Positions 1-6,868 of a stretch of 28,876 nt of DNA are shown in pieces. Both the position numbers and the translations under genes were made by a program. The notes beneath the pieces were generated by a model. That model made no database searches, was not told the DNA's origin, and saw only the letters and a program-made list of their open reading frames with translations. The number at the start of each line of letters is the position of its first letter. Within the stretch, counting starts at the first letter, position 1. The stretch spans positions 1 through 28,876 of the forward strand of contig JAEWFZ010000046.1 in the NCBI GenBank assembly GCA_023388535.1. The letters are read 5' to 3'. Source of the stretch: Bacillota bacterium (GTDB taxonomy: Bacteria; Bacillota_I; Bacilli_A; Erysipelotrichales; Erysipelotrichaceae).

Positions 1-59
1 TTATGTTCAATTTCATATTGAATAATGACGCGATCTCGCATCGTCAGATGTTTAGACAT
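1..59 (-). pseudogene. IS30-family transposase, N-terminal fragment (runs off the window)
   Basis: Only the first 19 codons lie in the window; the gene continues past position 1. The start ATG is at 59 on the minus strand, behind a good AAAGGAG-type ribosome site at about 62-69. The peptide begins MSKHLTMRDR and continues into a helix-turn-helix-like stretch, which resembles the usual start of IS30 transposases (…HLT..ER..I). The AT-rich segment at about 90-125 resembles the region upstream of the second IS30 fragment (about 2503-2540), so it may hold the terminal repeat of the same kind of element. Whether the full transposase is intact cannot be seen. Typed as a pseudogene only because it is partial here. 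Confidence 0.5.
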
Positions 60-192
60 AAGACTCCTTTCTAACTGACGATAACCTAACTACAGTTTAC
101 TTGAAGTTTAAAACAATTAAAAACAACGTTTTCAGGTTAAATGCAATAACCCATTGTATTTAGAATGGAAAATAACAGACTCTATCAAAAGA

Positions 193-221
193 TTGACAAA
201 AACACTTATATCATATATTAT
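193..221 (+). promoter_or_regulatory. Sigma-A-type promoter of the first lipoprotein gene
   Basis: A perfect -35 box TTGACA (193-198), a 17-bp spacer and a -10 box TATTAT (216-221). Transcription should begin near 228, exactly where a stem-loop begins. The lipoprotein start is about 70 bases further on. Confidence 0.75.
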
Positions 222-227
222 AGAAGA

Positions 228-281
228 GAGGGCTAATAATTAAAACCTAGCAACCCTCATCAGATAGCTTATTGGAGCTAT
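228..281 (+). promoter_or_regulatory. Structured 5' leader with two stem-loops
   Basis: The first hairpin pairs GAGGG (228-232) with CCCTC (254-258) around a 21-base loop ending in GCAA. The second pairs ATAGCT (264-269) with AGCTAT (276-281). The ribosome site CGGAGGGA follows at about 288-296. The first hairpin sits at the predicted transcript 5' end and resembles the hairpin at 3976-4007 ahead of the other lipoprotein gene. It could be an mRNA-stabilising 5' stem-loop or a regulatory element; no known riboswitch class was recognised. Confidence 0.45.
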
Positions 282-299
282 AGAATCGGAGGGAGATTT

Positions 300-851
300 A
301 TGAAAAAAACATTGATACTTATTCTGACATTTGTTTTAATGGCTACATTGCTAGTTGGTTGTGGTGGCGACAAAACCAACAGTGAGACAAAGGATCCTGC
401 AGACATCAAAGGAAAAACTTTTGATGGAGGCAACATTAGCGCATTTGTTCCAGACAATTGGACTGCTTTCCATGGTATAGATATTTTCGATGACTATGTA
501 GATTTGGGCTATGATCCAAATTCCATTCGAATTATCAAAGGTGGGAAAGACGAGATGGATATCTTCACACACCCTTATATGCAGATTAATTATTATGATT
601 CCGACACCATTATGATGGAGCCAGCCCAGGAGTGGTATACAGATACAGAAGAAATTGAGTCTTTTAAACTAGATAATTATACTTGGCACGGCTTTACTGG
701 ATACAGTGATGAATACAAGATAGCAGCTCTTTGGACAAATGATACTGATCAGATAGAAATTCTATCTTGGATTGATCAGGAAAAAGGAACAATAAATCTT
801 GATGATGCAGATTTCCTGGCAATTTTATCAAGTATTAAGATTAGTGACTAA
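300..851 (+). CDS. Small secreted lipoprotein of unknown function
   Basis: 183 residues. The N-terminus is a classic type II signal peptide: MKK, a hydrophobic core, then the lipobox LVGC with the lipidated cysteine at residue 21, followed by a short Gly/Asp/Lys-rich linker. The mature part (about residues 35-183) is acidic and rich in Tyr, Asp and Trp, with no cysteine, membrane segment or catalytic motif that I recognise. It should be anchored on the outer face of the membrane. The gene stands alone, with its own strong promoter, structured leader and SD sequence, between an IS30 fragment and an ISL3 remnant. I do not recognise the family, so no function is assigned. The lipoprotein call is secure. 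Confidence 0.85.
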   Translation: MKKTLILILTFVLMATLLVGCGGDKTNSETKDPADIKGKTFDGGNISAFVPDNWTAFHGIDIFDDYVDLGYDPNSIRIIKGGKDEMDIFTHPYMQINYYDSDTIMMEPAQEWYTDTEEIESFKLDNYTWHGFTGYSDEYKIAALWTNDTDQIEILSWIDQEKGTINLDDADFLAILSSIKISD

Positions 852-928
852 CAATCAGAGATAATTATTAGCGAAAAAATAGATATTAAATAATTTTTTA
901 AGTATAAAGTAAAAGCACATCATTTCTA

Positions 929-955
929 GGGTCTTCGTCAAATGATGTTGGTTTA
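929..955. repeat. Probable terminal inverted repeat of an ISL3-family element
   Basis: The stretch starting GGGTCTTCGTCAAATGATG (929-947) resembles the G-rich, TCTTC-containing ends typical of ISL3-family elements. It lies just beyond the stop codon side of the ISL3 transposase remnant (1019-1225), which is where the right end is expected. The matching left end was not found, in keeping with a truncated element. Confidence 0.45.
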
Positions 956-1002
956 GAGAAATCGACTCTATAGACAAGTACGAGAATTATGTGTAAGGGT
1001 GG

Positions 1003-1034
1003 GCTAATCCAGCGTGAATTAGCTTGCCTTTTTA
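1003..1034 (+). terminator. Possible terminator at the ISL3 remnant
   Basis: GCTAAT (1003-1008) pairs with ATTAGC (1018-1023), and CCTTTTTA follows. The stem is short and overlaps the stop of the minus-strand transposase remnant. It could end transcripts from the lipoprotein gene upstream. Confidence 0.35.
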
Positions 1035-1225
1035 TATTTAAAGGTGTCGTCACTAATCGGTATTACTTGTCTGCAAAGGATTAGATATCTGTTTTTAAAT
1101 CTCTCGAAGTTTCGATAGCCATAGCTTACTGTGGTGAGAGCTTTTGCTTTTCGTATTAGCCCTTCAAGTGGTCCGTTGTTATAGTCATAGCTCATGCTGT
1201 TTTCTAGATAATCCTTATACTTTCT
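1019..1225 (-). pseudogene. ISL3-family transposase, C-terminal remnant
   Basis: The minus-strand frame ending at 1019 encodes about 68 residues that match the end of ISL3 (IS204/IS1001) transposases: the run NNGPLEGLIRKAKAL followed by SYGYRNFERFKNRY corresponds to the conserved NGPxEGxNNKIKxxKRxxYGYRNFxxFxxR block near the family C-terminus. The open frame continues to 1285, but the N-terminal part there is hydrophobic and unlike the family, because it reads antisense through the neighbouring IS3 sequence. All catalytic residues upstream of the NGP block are gone, so the gene is dead. It sits beside its likely terminal repeat at 929. Confidence 0.8.
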
Positions 1226-1228
1226 TAG

Positions 1229-2266
1229 AGTAAAGATGAAAAAAAACTCAGGGCAAAGTATAAGGAAAAAGAGGAAGAGAACCATGCTCTAATGGCGAAA
1301 GTCGGTCAACTCACTATGGAGAATGACTGGCTCAAAAAAAATCTGAACAAGTCTTTGGAGAAGAGTGGCAGACTAAGCCTGGTCTCAAAAGACCATGAGT
1401 TATCAGTATCTAGACAGTGTGAATTGCTAGAAATTAATAGAACTAGCTTTTACTACACCCCTAAAAAAGACGATAGTGTTTTTGAGAATCTTGTAAAAAA
1501 CAGACTTGATTATTGGCATACTAAAATGCCCTATATGGGAGTAAGAAAGCTTAGAGATAGGCTACAGGAGATAGACAAGATTCCAGTAGGGCGTAGGTTA
1601 ATAAAGCGTTATATGAGTGAAATGGGCATATATGCCATGTATCCAAAGCCCAAACTATCACAAGGAAATAAAAAGCACAAAGTTCATCCCTATTTACTCA
1701 GAGGCCTTGATATAAATCAGGTAAATCAAGTTTGGGCTATAGATATAACCTACATTAGGATGGGATCTTCTCATATGTATTTGAGCGCCATAATAGATTG
1801 GCACAGCCGCTACCTTGTGGGCTGGGAACTATCCGATACACTTGACACCGCACCAGTTTTAAAGGCCGTTAAAGAAGCAATCGGTCGATACGGGAAACCT
1901 GGAATAATTAACTCGGATCAGGGGTGTCAGTTTACTAGCGATGAGTATACAAGTTATCTTAAAGAAGAGGGTATAAGGCAGAGTATAGATGGAAAGGGTA
2001 GGAGGACTCATAACGTAGTTATAGAAAGATGGTTTAGAAGTTTGAAGACAGAGTACATATATCCCTATGAGTATCTGAGTCCCAGAGAACTACGAACTGG
2101 CATCAGGGGGTACATAGAAGAGTATAATACCCAGAGGCCCCATCAGACTCATAACTACCTTACACCCTATCAAACTTTCTTTGGTAAAGAAGCAGCATAA
2201 TACAGAGATCACTTAAATATTTGGCTCACTAAGAACAGAAGATAAACTGTCTTGACAGTGTGAACA
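1229..2266 (+). mobile_element. IS3-family insertion sequence, 5'-truncated
   Basis: The element keeps the end of the orfA-like leucine-zipper region (frame open from 1229) and a complete orfB-type integrase domain (to 2200). About 65 bp follow, containing AACTGTCTTGACAGTG (about 2245-2260), which looks like the IS3-type right end. The left end and the orfA helix-turn-helix are missing; ISL3 sequence abuts directly. To the right, the truncated IS30 transposase starts at 2267, so this element probably inserted into IS30 sequence. The exact ends are inferred. Confidence 0.6.
1292..2200 (+). CDS. IS3-family transposase (OrfB-like, DDE integrase domain)
   Basis: 302 residues from the first in-frame ATG. 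The frame is open about 21 codons further upstream (KYKEKEEENHAL…), reading as a coiled-coil/leucine-zipper end of OrfA joined in frame to OrfB. This layout differs from the usual two-frame IS3 arrangement. Residues about 25-55 form the HTH_21-like block (SVSRQCELLEINRTSFYY). The rve domain carries the DDE triad: Asp in WAIDITYI (about 150), Asp in NSDQG (about 209) and Glu in VIERWFRSLKTE (about 245). The residue before the conserved NV of that last motif is His, where Asp is common. The C-terminus has the usual YNTQRPHQ and LTPYQ motifs. The protein might still bind DNA, but the element lacks its left end, so autonomous transposition is unlikely. Confidence 0.85.
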   Translation: MAKVGQLTMENDWLKKNLNKSLEKSGRLSLVSKDHELSVSRQCELLEINRTSFYYTPKKDDSVFENLVKNRLDYWHTKMPYMGVRKLRDRLQEIDKIPVGRRLIKRYMSEMGIYAMYPKPKLSQGNKKHKVHPYLLRGLDINQVNQVWAIDITYIRMGSSHMYLSAIIDWHSRYLVGWELSDTLDTAPVLKAVKEAIGRYGKPGIINSDQGCQFTSDEYTSYLKEEGIRQSIDGKGRRTHNVVIERWFRSLKTEYIYPYEYLSPRELRTGIRGYIEEYNTQRPHQTHNYLTPYQTFFGKEAA

Positions 2267-2443
2267 CTATAAGCTGTTATAGTAATCTTGAACTGAAATT
2301 CCTTTTTTAAGGTCGTTGATAACATTGTAGATTGTTTGCAGAGATCTCGATAGCTTCGTGGCGATAGTTTTTACAGGAAGATTTTGCTCGTAATAACTCT
2401 CTATCCAGCTAAGTTCTTTTATGGTAAGATGGGTATAGGCCAT
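2267..2443 (-). pseudogene. IS30-family transposase, N-terminal fragment
   Basis: Absent from a simple long-ORF scan but clear on the minus strand: ATG at 2443, with AAGGAG upstream, encodes 58 residues beginning MAYTHLTIKELSWI and continuing through YYEQNLPVKTIATKLSRSLQTIYNVI, the HTH of IS30 transposases. The frame hits TAG at 2267-2269, just where the IS3 right end begins, so the gene was cut by that insertion. It is a different IS30 copy from the one at 1-59, with a similar start but a different sequence. Confidence 0.7.
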
Positions 2444-2502
2444 TTCTGTTTACTCCTTACTTTATATCGGAATTTAGTTAAGGATAGTATAACAGAAATG
2501 GC
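2439..2502. repeat. 12-bp perfect inverted repeat around the IS30 fragment start
   Basis: GCCATTTCTGTT (2439-2450) and its exact complement AACAGAAATGGC (2491-2502) are separated by 40 bp. The left arm covers the IS30 start codon. AT-rich sequence right of the second arm (2503-2540) resembles the region upstream of the other IS30 fragment. It may be part of the IS30 left end or an autoregulatory operator. Confidence 0.5.
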
Positions 2503-2584
2503 TGTTTTACTTTCTAGCTTAATTTTACAATTAGGGCAATTCTTCCTTTTTATTATATCTGCTTTGCCAACAGAATTTTATTAC

Positions 2585-2633
2585 CAAAAACACAAAAACA
2601 CCCCTACCTTGCACTTAAGCCAAACAGAGGTGT
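2585..2633 (-). terminator. Rho-independent terminator facing left
   Basis: On the minus strand ACACCTCT (2633-2626) pairs with AGGGGTGT (2605-2598) with one mismatch; TTTTTGTGTTTTTGG follows (2597-2583). No intact minus-strand gene lies to its right, so it is an orphan left by rearrangement, or it blocks read-through towards the IS cluster. Confidence 0.55.
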
Positions 2634-2683
2634 AACATTAAAATATTAAGCTCTATTCAGTTGCTTATAAGGTAAACCATATA

Positions 2684-2722
2684 GAACCGTCCCATTGGTT
2701 TTGGAACCGTCCCCTTGGTTTT
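2684..2722. repeat. Two tandem 20-bp units of a GAACCGTCCC-type repeat
   Basis: GAACCGTCCCATTGGTTTT (2684-2702) is followed after one G by GAACCGTCCCCTTGGTTTT (2704-2722); one base differs. This core (complement GGGGACGGTTC) is familiar as a dispersed REP-like motif in Bacillota genomes. It sits immediately before the frame that leads into rubrerythrin and marks the end of the IS-derived strip. Confidence 0.7.
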
Positions 2723-3040
2723 GTGGTGCCAAAGGTATATCCAAAGCAACAGGATAAAACCGAGGCTGTTATAAGTGCATTAAAAGCACTCATGCGTAGC
2801 AAATCGGAGCAAGAAAACATTGCTGCCGGACTGCCTAACAAGCTGGCAATTGCAATTGAGAAGTCTAATCTTATCATGGCAGAAGATATTATCCGTGAAG
2901 CGGGATATATGCTGCCACAAAGTGATAACGCTAAGGAATTCTTGCAATCACTTCTTGAGCAAAAGCAGACAGAAGGATTCCCGAAAGAAACTGTGGAAAA
3001 ATTATTAAAAGCTTTTAATGGAAATGAGGATAATGAAAAG
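2723..3040 (+). other. 106-codon open frame fused in frame ahead of rubrerythrin
   Basis: The frame continues from the rubrerythrin ATG back to GTG 2723, right after the tandem repeats. It encodes KTEAVISALKALMRSKSEQ, then AGLPNKLAIAIEKSNLIMA, REAGYMLP and KETVEKLLKAFNG, an amphipathic helical stretch that I do not recognise. It has no upstream ribosome site, and the GTG sits inside repeat sequence. I infer either the 3' end of a truncated upstream gene joined in frame by deletion, or a real N-terminal extension starting at ATG 2792. Confidence 0.4.
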
Positions 3041-3535
3041 ATGAATGAAAATAAGACTCTTAAAAATTTGATGGCGGCATTTGCCGGTGAATCTGAAGCG
3101 AACAGAAAATATACAGCTTATGCAAAGAAAGCTGAACAAGATGGAAAATTAAATGCAGCAAAATTGTTTAGAGCCGCCGCTGATGCCGAAACCCTCCATG
3201 CTTTAAAGCATTTTGAAGTAGCTGGAAAAATCGGTTCTACAGAGGATAACTTAAAAGATGGGGTTACAGGCGAAACCTATGAATATAAAGAGATGTATCC
3301 TCCTTTCATAGAGCAAGCTAAGGCAGAAGGAAATAACGCAGCAGTAGCAACCTTCACATTTGCTATGAAAGCTGAAGAGGTTCATGCCGGACTTTATCAG
3401 GATGCATTAGATAATCTTGACGAAACGGAAGAAGTTTTTTATTATCTCTGCCCTGTTTGCGGAAATATTGAGAAATTCGTTCCAGACAAATGCAGCATTT
3501 GCGGCGTTCCTGGGGCTAAATTTATTAAATACTGA
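3041..3535 (+). CDS. Rubrerythrin
   Basis: 164 residues from ATG 3041, the length of a standard rubrerythrin. The N-terminal four-helix ferritin-like domain carries the two diiron-binding helix pairs: AFAGESEANRKY (Glu), DAETLHALKHFE (Glu and His), and further AMKAEEVHAGLY (Glu, Glu, His). The C-terminal rubredoxin-like domain has CPVCG and CSICG for one iron. The enzyme is expected to reduce hydrogen peroxide in the cytoplasm, typical of anaerobes. The ATG has a weak GAGG site about 12 bases ahead. The reading frame is open for 106 more codons to a GTG at 2723. That stretch is helical and Lys/Glu-rich, with an ATG at 2792. It may be a genuine N-terminal extension or the tail of another gene fused in frame. 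Confidence 0.9.
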   Translation: MNENKTLKNLMAAFAGESEANRKYTAYAKKAEQDGKLNAAKLFRAAADAETLHALKHFEVAGKIGSTEDNLKDGVTGETYEYKEMYPPFIEQAKAEGNNAAVATFTFAMKAEEVHAGLYQDALDNLDETEEVFYYLCPVCGNIEKFVPDKCSICGVPGAKFIKY

Positions 3536-3857
3536 TTCCCACTTGCGTATCTTAAAATAAAACAGCCCACCCGCAAACGCAACTATTCTTGTTGATGATG
3601 GCGATACATAACAATGCACACCCATGCCCTGTGTATTACTGCGGTAAGAGTGTGCATTGTGCCAATTTCAATAGGCTCAATACGATAGAGACAGTAGCAT
3701 TTAAGCCAGGGTATTGCCGCATTTCCAAGAACCAATAAAAATTCTCGATTTATTCCCACGAACAACAGTCAAACTTGGATATGTTTCCGTAAACAAGAAT
3801 TGATTTTATTACCTAATTTTTGACAGCTATGAATACCTCTCCAAGCATGTAGAAACA
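3536..3857. other. Gene-free stretch with a hairpin and IS-end-like sequence
   Basis: No convincing gene on either strand. It contains an 11-bp inverted repeat (3611-3621 and 3650-3660) and a motif at 3776-3789 that recurs at 22374. The + strand reads a short stop-bounded peptide over about 3630-3738 that I could not place in a family; it is probably decayed mobile-element sequence. Confidence 0.4.
3611..3660. repeat. 11-bp perfect inverted repeat
   Basis: ACAATGCACAC (3611-3621) and GTGTGCATTGT (3650-3660) flank a 28-base loop. No T-run follows, so it is not an ordinary terminator. It may be an end of a miniature element or an operator remnant. Confidence 0.55.
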
Positions 3858-3866
3858 GTAGTGTTG
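3776..3866. repeat. Probable IS end (IS21-like), copy 1
   Basis: TGGATATGTTTCCG at 3776-3789 is followed 55 bp later by CATGTAGAAACAGTAGTGTTG (about 3846-3866). The same two blocks in the same order occur at 22374-22456, where the second reads CATGTGGAGACGGTAGTATTG. Repeated GGATATGTT blocks are reminiscent of IS21-type ends, but family assignment is uncertain. Confidence 0.4.
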
Positions 3867-3896
3867 CTAGAAAGAATAAACTAGCAACGCTTTTTT
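3861..3896 (+). terminator. Strong rho-independent terminator
   Basis: GTTGCTAG (3863-3870) pairs perfectly with CTAGCAAC (3881-3888) around a 10-base loop; TTTTTT follows at 3891-3896. It insulates the lipoprotein gene downstream from read-through. Confidence 0.8.
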
Positions 3897-3934
3897 AAAC
3901 ATTTTTGATGACATATAATTAATAGTATTATAGA

Positions 3935-3963
3935 TTGCTAGACAATTCACTTTTTTATATAAT
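3935..3963 (+). promoter_or_regulatory. Promoter of the second lipoprotein gene
   Basis: -35 TTGCTA (3935-3940), 17-bp spacer, and a perfect -10 TATAAT (3958-3963). The start of transcription is expected near 3970, only a few bases ahead of the leader hairpin. Confidence 0.65.
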
Positions 3964-3975
3964 TAAAGTTAGAAG

Positions 3976-4007
3976 AAGAGTAACAACTTACTAATTTGGC
4001 AACTCTT
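3976..4007 (+). promoter_or_regulatory. 5' leader stem-loop of the second lipoprotein gene
   Basis: AAGAGT (3976-3981) pairs perfectly with ACTCTT (4002-4007). The 20-base loop (3982-4001) ends in GGCA and resembles that of the leader at 228-258 (a TAA.AA.T… start and a GCAA-type end). The ribosome site AAGGAGGG follows at once at 4011-4018, so the hairpin could influence translation. Confidence 0.45.
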
Positions 4008-4024
4008 ATAAAGGAGGGACTACC

Positions 4025-5075
4025 ATGAATAGAAACAAAGGTAAGATCCACAACATTTTAAGAATAATGCTCCTTTGCCTATTGTTCGTTCTTGTCATAT
4101 CCTGTGGCGAGAAAGCACCAATAGAACAAACCAGAAGTGCCTAAAGAAACACCAGATATTCCTAAAGAAACAGAGAGCTCAAATACGGCTGAGGCTTATG
4201 CTTTTGTGCCAAAATTTGATCAACAAGTTATCCACGATGAAGCAGGGATTAAAATCACCGTTACATTTGATGATGAAAGTGGCCGGGCTAAATACTATGG
4301 TAGCCATGGTCTTCTCAAGTACACGGTCGAAAACAATACAACAAAAACCATTAGACTTGTCTTTAATGATTTATTAACAGCCGAGAATGTTGTGCTTCCG
4401 TTAATTGCTCATCCGGAAATAGAGCCTCAATCCGAAACCAGCGCAAGAATTGGCTTCACACCAAATCTAAGCTTCTCTGGATTTATAGGAAACTATACGC
4501 TCTACCAAGACTATGGGTTAGGAAAAGTACTCGGCGATTTTCGTCTGCGTTGCACCGTTTTGGACAAAGAGACGGATGAAATTATCAGCAGTTTCATTAC
4601 CAAAGAAATAAAAACTGAAAAAACAGGACTGTTACCAGACTTCTCACAGATCCATAGTAAACCAGTCATTCTCGAGCAAAGCGGGCTCAAAGTTTATCAC
4701 GTTGATGAATTCATTGTACCGAAAGCGCCAAAGGAAGATTGGAGCAGCGATAATCATGTAATTGTTCTCTTTTATGAAAATAATAGTGATAAAAATTTAA
4801 GTCACTCTTATCATGATGTCTTGATTAATGGTGTTGAAAGTAGCGACTACATCATTTCCAATATGCAGAAAAATGACAAAGGATTTCTCTACTTTGTTCA
4901 AGCACAAAAAGATTTGGACAAAAAAGATATTTCGTCCATTGAAAAAGTTAGCTTTGTTATGAGATTTTTAGAAAATACAGAAGATGGAACAAAGAAAGAC
5001 TTTATCCGCAGCGAACCTATCGAGTTAAACTTCTCTAAGGCCTGGCGGACTTTAGAAATAGATTTTGGCGAATAA
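4025..5075 (+). pseudogene. Lipoprotein of unknown function, split by a +1 frameshift
   Basis: ATG 4025, behind AAGGAGGG, starts a type II signal peptide (MNRNKGKIHNILRI…, hydrophobic core, lipobox VISC with Cys at about residue 27) that continues EKAPIEQ and then ends at TAA 4142. The rest of the protein lies one frame over: PEVPKETPDIPKETE… to 5075, where no good start exists (only GTG 4137). Removing one A from CAAACC at 4127-4132 joins the two as …APIEQPEVPKETPDIPK…, the Pro/Lys/Glu linker expected after a lipobox. The mature part (about 310 residues) has two beta-rich halves with no catalytic motif that I recognise. It could be a true inactivating insertion, a phase-variable tract (weak, only AAA) or a sequencing error. 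Confidence 0.75.
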
Positions 5076-5173
5076 TTCGACAAATATTTGAATAGCTTTC
5101 AATATTGTCTCCATTTCAAAGCATATATCCATGAGTCGTCATCTTTAGTAAGTTACTTTTGTTTTGTATGTTT

Positions 5174-5200
5174 AAATAGCTCTTTGTATTTGAGCTATTT
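5174..5200. terminator. Hairpin between convergent genes, probable bidirectional terminator
   Basis: AAATAGCTC (5174-5182) pairs perfectly with GAGCTATTT (5192-5200), loop of 9. T-tracts are short on both sides. Its place between the + lipoprotein gene and the stop of the minus mlrC-like gene supports a terminator. Confidence 0.55.
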
Positions 5201-5254
5201 CCTTTAGATAAAAATGCTTTTGTGATTGTAGTCAAATCTAAAAGGTAGCTTTTA

Positions 5255-6724
5255 TTATTTATTAAACTCGGGTTTTATTTCAAATTCAAGATTTGGGTTT
5301 GCTGGATAATAATCTTGGTGGTGGTGTTTATAATCGATGCTTTCAATGGCCTGATTGGTATGTCCTTGAGTGAGCGCAAACAGGCTTTTAGCCGCAATCG
5401 CTTGATGATCTGGGGTTAAATAACCCAGTTTAGGAATAATAATTTTATAATCTAAAGGATTCATTCCCAGACTATAAAATAAGTCGGTAGAAGTAAAACC
5501 GATATGTTTTTCCGCGAGTATAATATCGACGTTTCCACTAGAAATCAAAGCCACATCCCCAACCATGATATTGGCATAATTATAATCTTCCCGATACGCT
5601 TTTACCGTCACCTTTGATTCGATGGCTTGTGATTGTTGTGAATCAAATTTGGCTCCAAACGATAACTCAATACTCTTACCAACTTGATCCTTACAGAGTA
5701 GCGTAGCGTGTGGATCATAGAATCCAGCGTATAAGAGTTTAACTTCTGGTTTTTTACTTAAGATAAAAGATAAGAACTGTGTATTATCGGCGGCAGAACA
5801 AGCGGTCGGGTTATCTCCTGAGTCGGAAATGTAGATTGGCTGATTACTTTCTTGAAGCGCTAATCGATAAGCTTCTTCAGGTGAATAAGCCGGGGAAACA
5901 AAGATAAACTCTTGACGTTTATTCCAAAAGATTTCAGCGAGTTCAATTGCGGTAGCATCGGCTAAGGCTTGGTTGTCTTTTGTGATGACAACCACAGAAA
6001 TTGTATTATCAACATTATCGGTCCATGGAAAACCCAATAAATAGGAAGCCGCAAGTATTTGCTCGTTTTCTTCTTTTTCTTTTAATTTAGCTATTAACGA
6101 TTTCATCGGTTCAATATCAGTACCCGAACGCTCACCAGCTACTATCATGGGCATTCTGACCCAGGATTTACTTGTTTTTACATTGTTTTCAAGGACCTCA
6201 ATTAACATCTTAGCGGCATGGATACCAGTTTCTGTACAATCAATATGGGGAGCCGTTTTATAACCGACCATACCATCCACATAGTGGTACATTTTCTCGC
6301 TGATAGAAGCGTGCATATCCAAGGAAATATAAAGCGGGGTATTTGGATAGAGTTCTCTTAATTCTTCTAAGATATGACCTTCGGCTTCGCCCAAACCATC
6401 GACCGACATCGAACCATGTAAATGAAAACAAATACCATCGATTTCGTTTTGATACTGAGCGGCGATATCGATCAGTTGTTTTTTTATTAAGTTAAAGAAA
6501 TCTAAATCCAGTTGTCCGTTAGGAACACCACGCATAAATAGGGTAGGAATTAATGTATAGTTTTGTTTTTGAAGCGTTCTAACAATGCCACTGATGGCAT
6601 CGTTTTCTTTCAAATTATCAAAAATTTCAGCACCATAGAGTATTCTAAAATCATTTTCATTGGTAATAATGGGTGAGAATCCATTGGATTCATGATGTAA
6701 ACTGCCGATGAGTATTTTTTTCAT
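5255..6724 (-). CDS. MlrC-family metallopeptidase (M81)
   Basis: 489 residues from ATG 6724, which has AGAGAGG upstream; the longer frame to 6784 runs into the promoter and is not used. The start MKKILIGSLHHESNGFSP and the motifs FHLHGSMSVDGLGEAEG, SLDMHAS, GYKTAPHIDCTETG and, further on, SDSGDNPTACS are hallmarks of the MlrC N-terminal domain (DUF1485), followed by the MlrC C-terminal domain (GAKFDSQQ…, VDIILAEKHIGF, LGYLTPDH). The His and Asp residues in these motifs are likely zinc ligands. Family members include microcystin linearised-peptide hydrolase, but most homologues have unknown natural substrates, so a cytoplasmic metal-dependent amidohydrolase or peptidase is as far as the sequence goes. 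It is a single-gene unit with its own promoter. Confidence 0.85.
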   Translation of the reverse strand: MKKILIGSLHHESNGFSPIITNENDFRILYGAEIFDNLKENDAISGIVRTLQKQNYTLIPTLFMRGVPNGQLDLDFFNLIKKQLIDIAAQYQNEIDGICFHLHGSMSVDGLGEAEGHILEELRELYPNTPLYISLDMHASISEKMYHYVDGMVGYKTAPHIDCTETGIHAAKMLIEVLENNVKTSKSWVRMPMIVAGERSGTDIEPMKSLIAKLKEKEENEQILAASYLLGFPWTDNVDNTISVVVITKDNQALADATAIELAEIFWNKRQEFIFVSPAYSPEEAYRLALQESNQPIYISDSGDNPTACSAADNTQFLSFILSKKPEVKLLYAGFYDPHATLLCKDQVGKSIELSFGAKFDSQQSQAIESKVTVKAYREDYNYANIMVGDVALISSGNVDIILAEKHIGFTSTDLFYSLGMNPLDYKIIIPKLGYLTPDHQAIAAKSLFALTQGHTNQAIESIDYKHHHQDYYPANPNLEFEIKPEFNK

Positions 6725-6755
6725 AAGGTACCTCTCTAGAATTGTCTTTAAACTA

Positions 6756-6784
6756 ATGATAAAATGACAGACGGTTTTGTTCAA
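6756..6784 (-). promoter_or_regulatory. Promoter of the MlrC-family gene
   Basis: On the minus strand: -35 TTGAAC (6784-6779), 17-bp spacer, -10 TATCAT (6761-6756). Position 6756 is about 31 bp ahead of ATG 6724, which supports the shorter start. Confidence 0.6.
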
Positions 6785-6868
6785 CTAAATTTGTATTATA
6801 TATGAGTTAAACAGCTTTTTATTACGATATCGGTAATTATAAAGTATAAGACTTAGATAGGAGAGGCC

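Noticed and set aside
226..258. SAM-type riboswitch suggested by the string AAAACCTAGCAACC in the first leader
   Set aside because: The conserved GGAGGGA and multi-stem core of the S box are absent, and the gene is not a sulfur-metabolism gene.
1225..1285. N-terminal hydrophobic part of the open frame containing the ISL3 remnant
   Set aside because: It reads antisense through IS3 sequence; homology to ISL3 transposases begins only after the junction.
2253..2290. Promoter at TTGACA 2253-2258
   Set aside because: The string is part of the probable IS3 right end and no -10 box lies at proper spacing.
2384..2635. 83-residue plus-strand open frame
   Set aside because: It overlaps the minus-strand IS30 fragment and a terminator, has no ribosome site and no recognisable composition.
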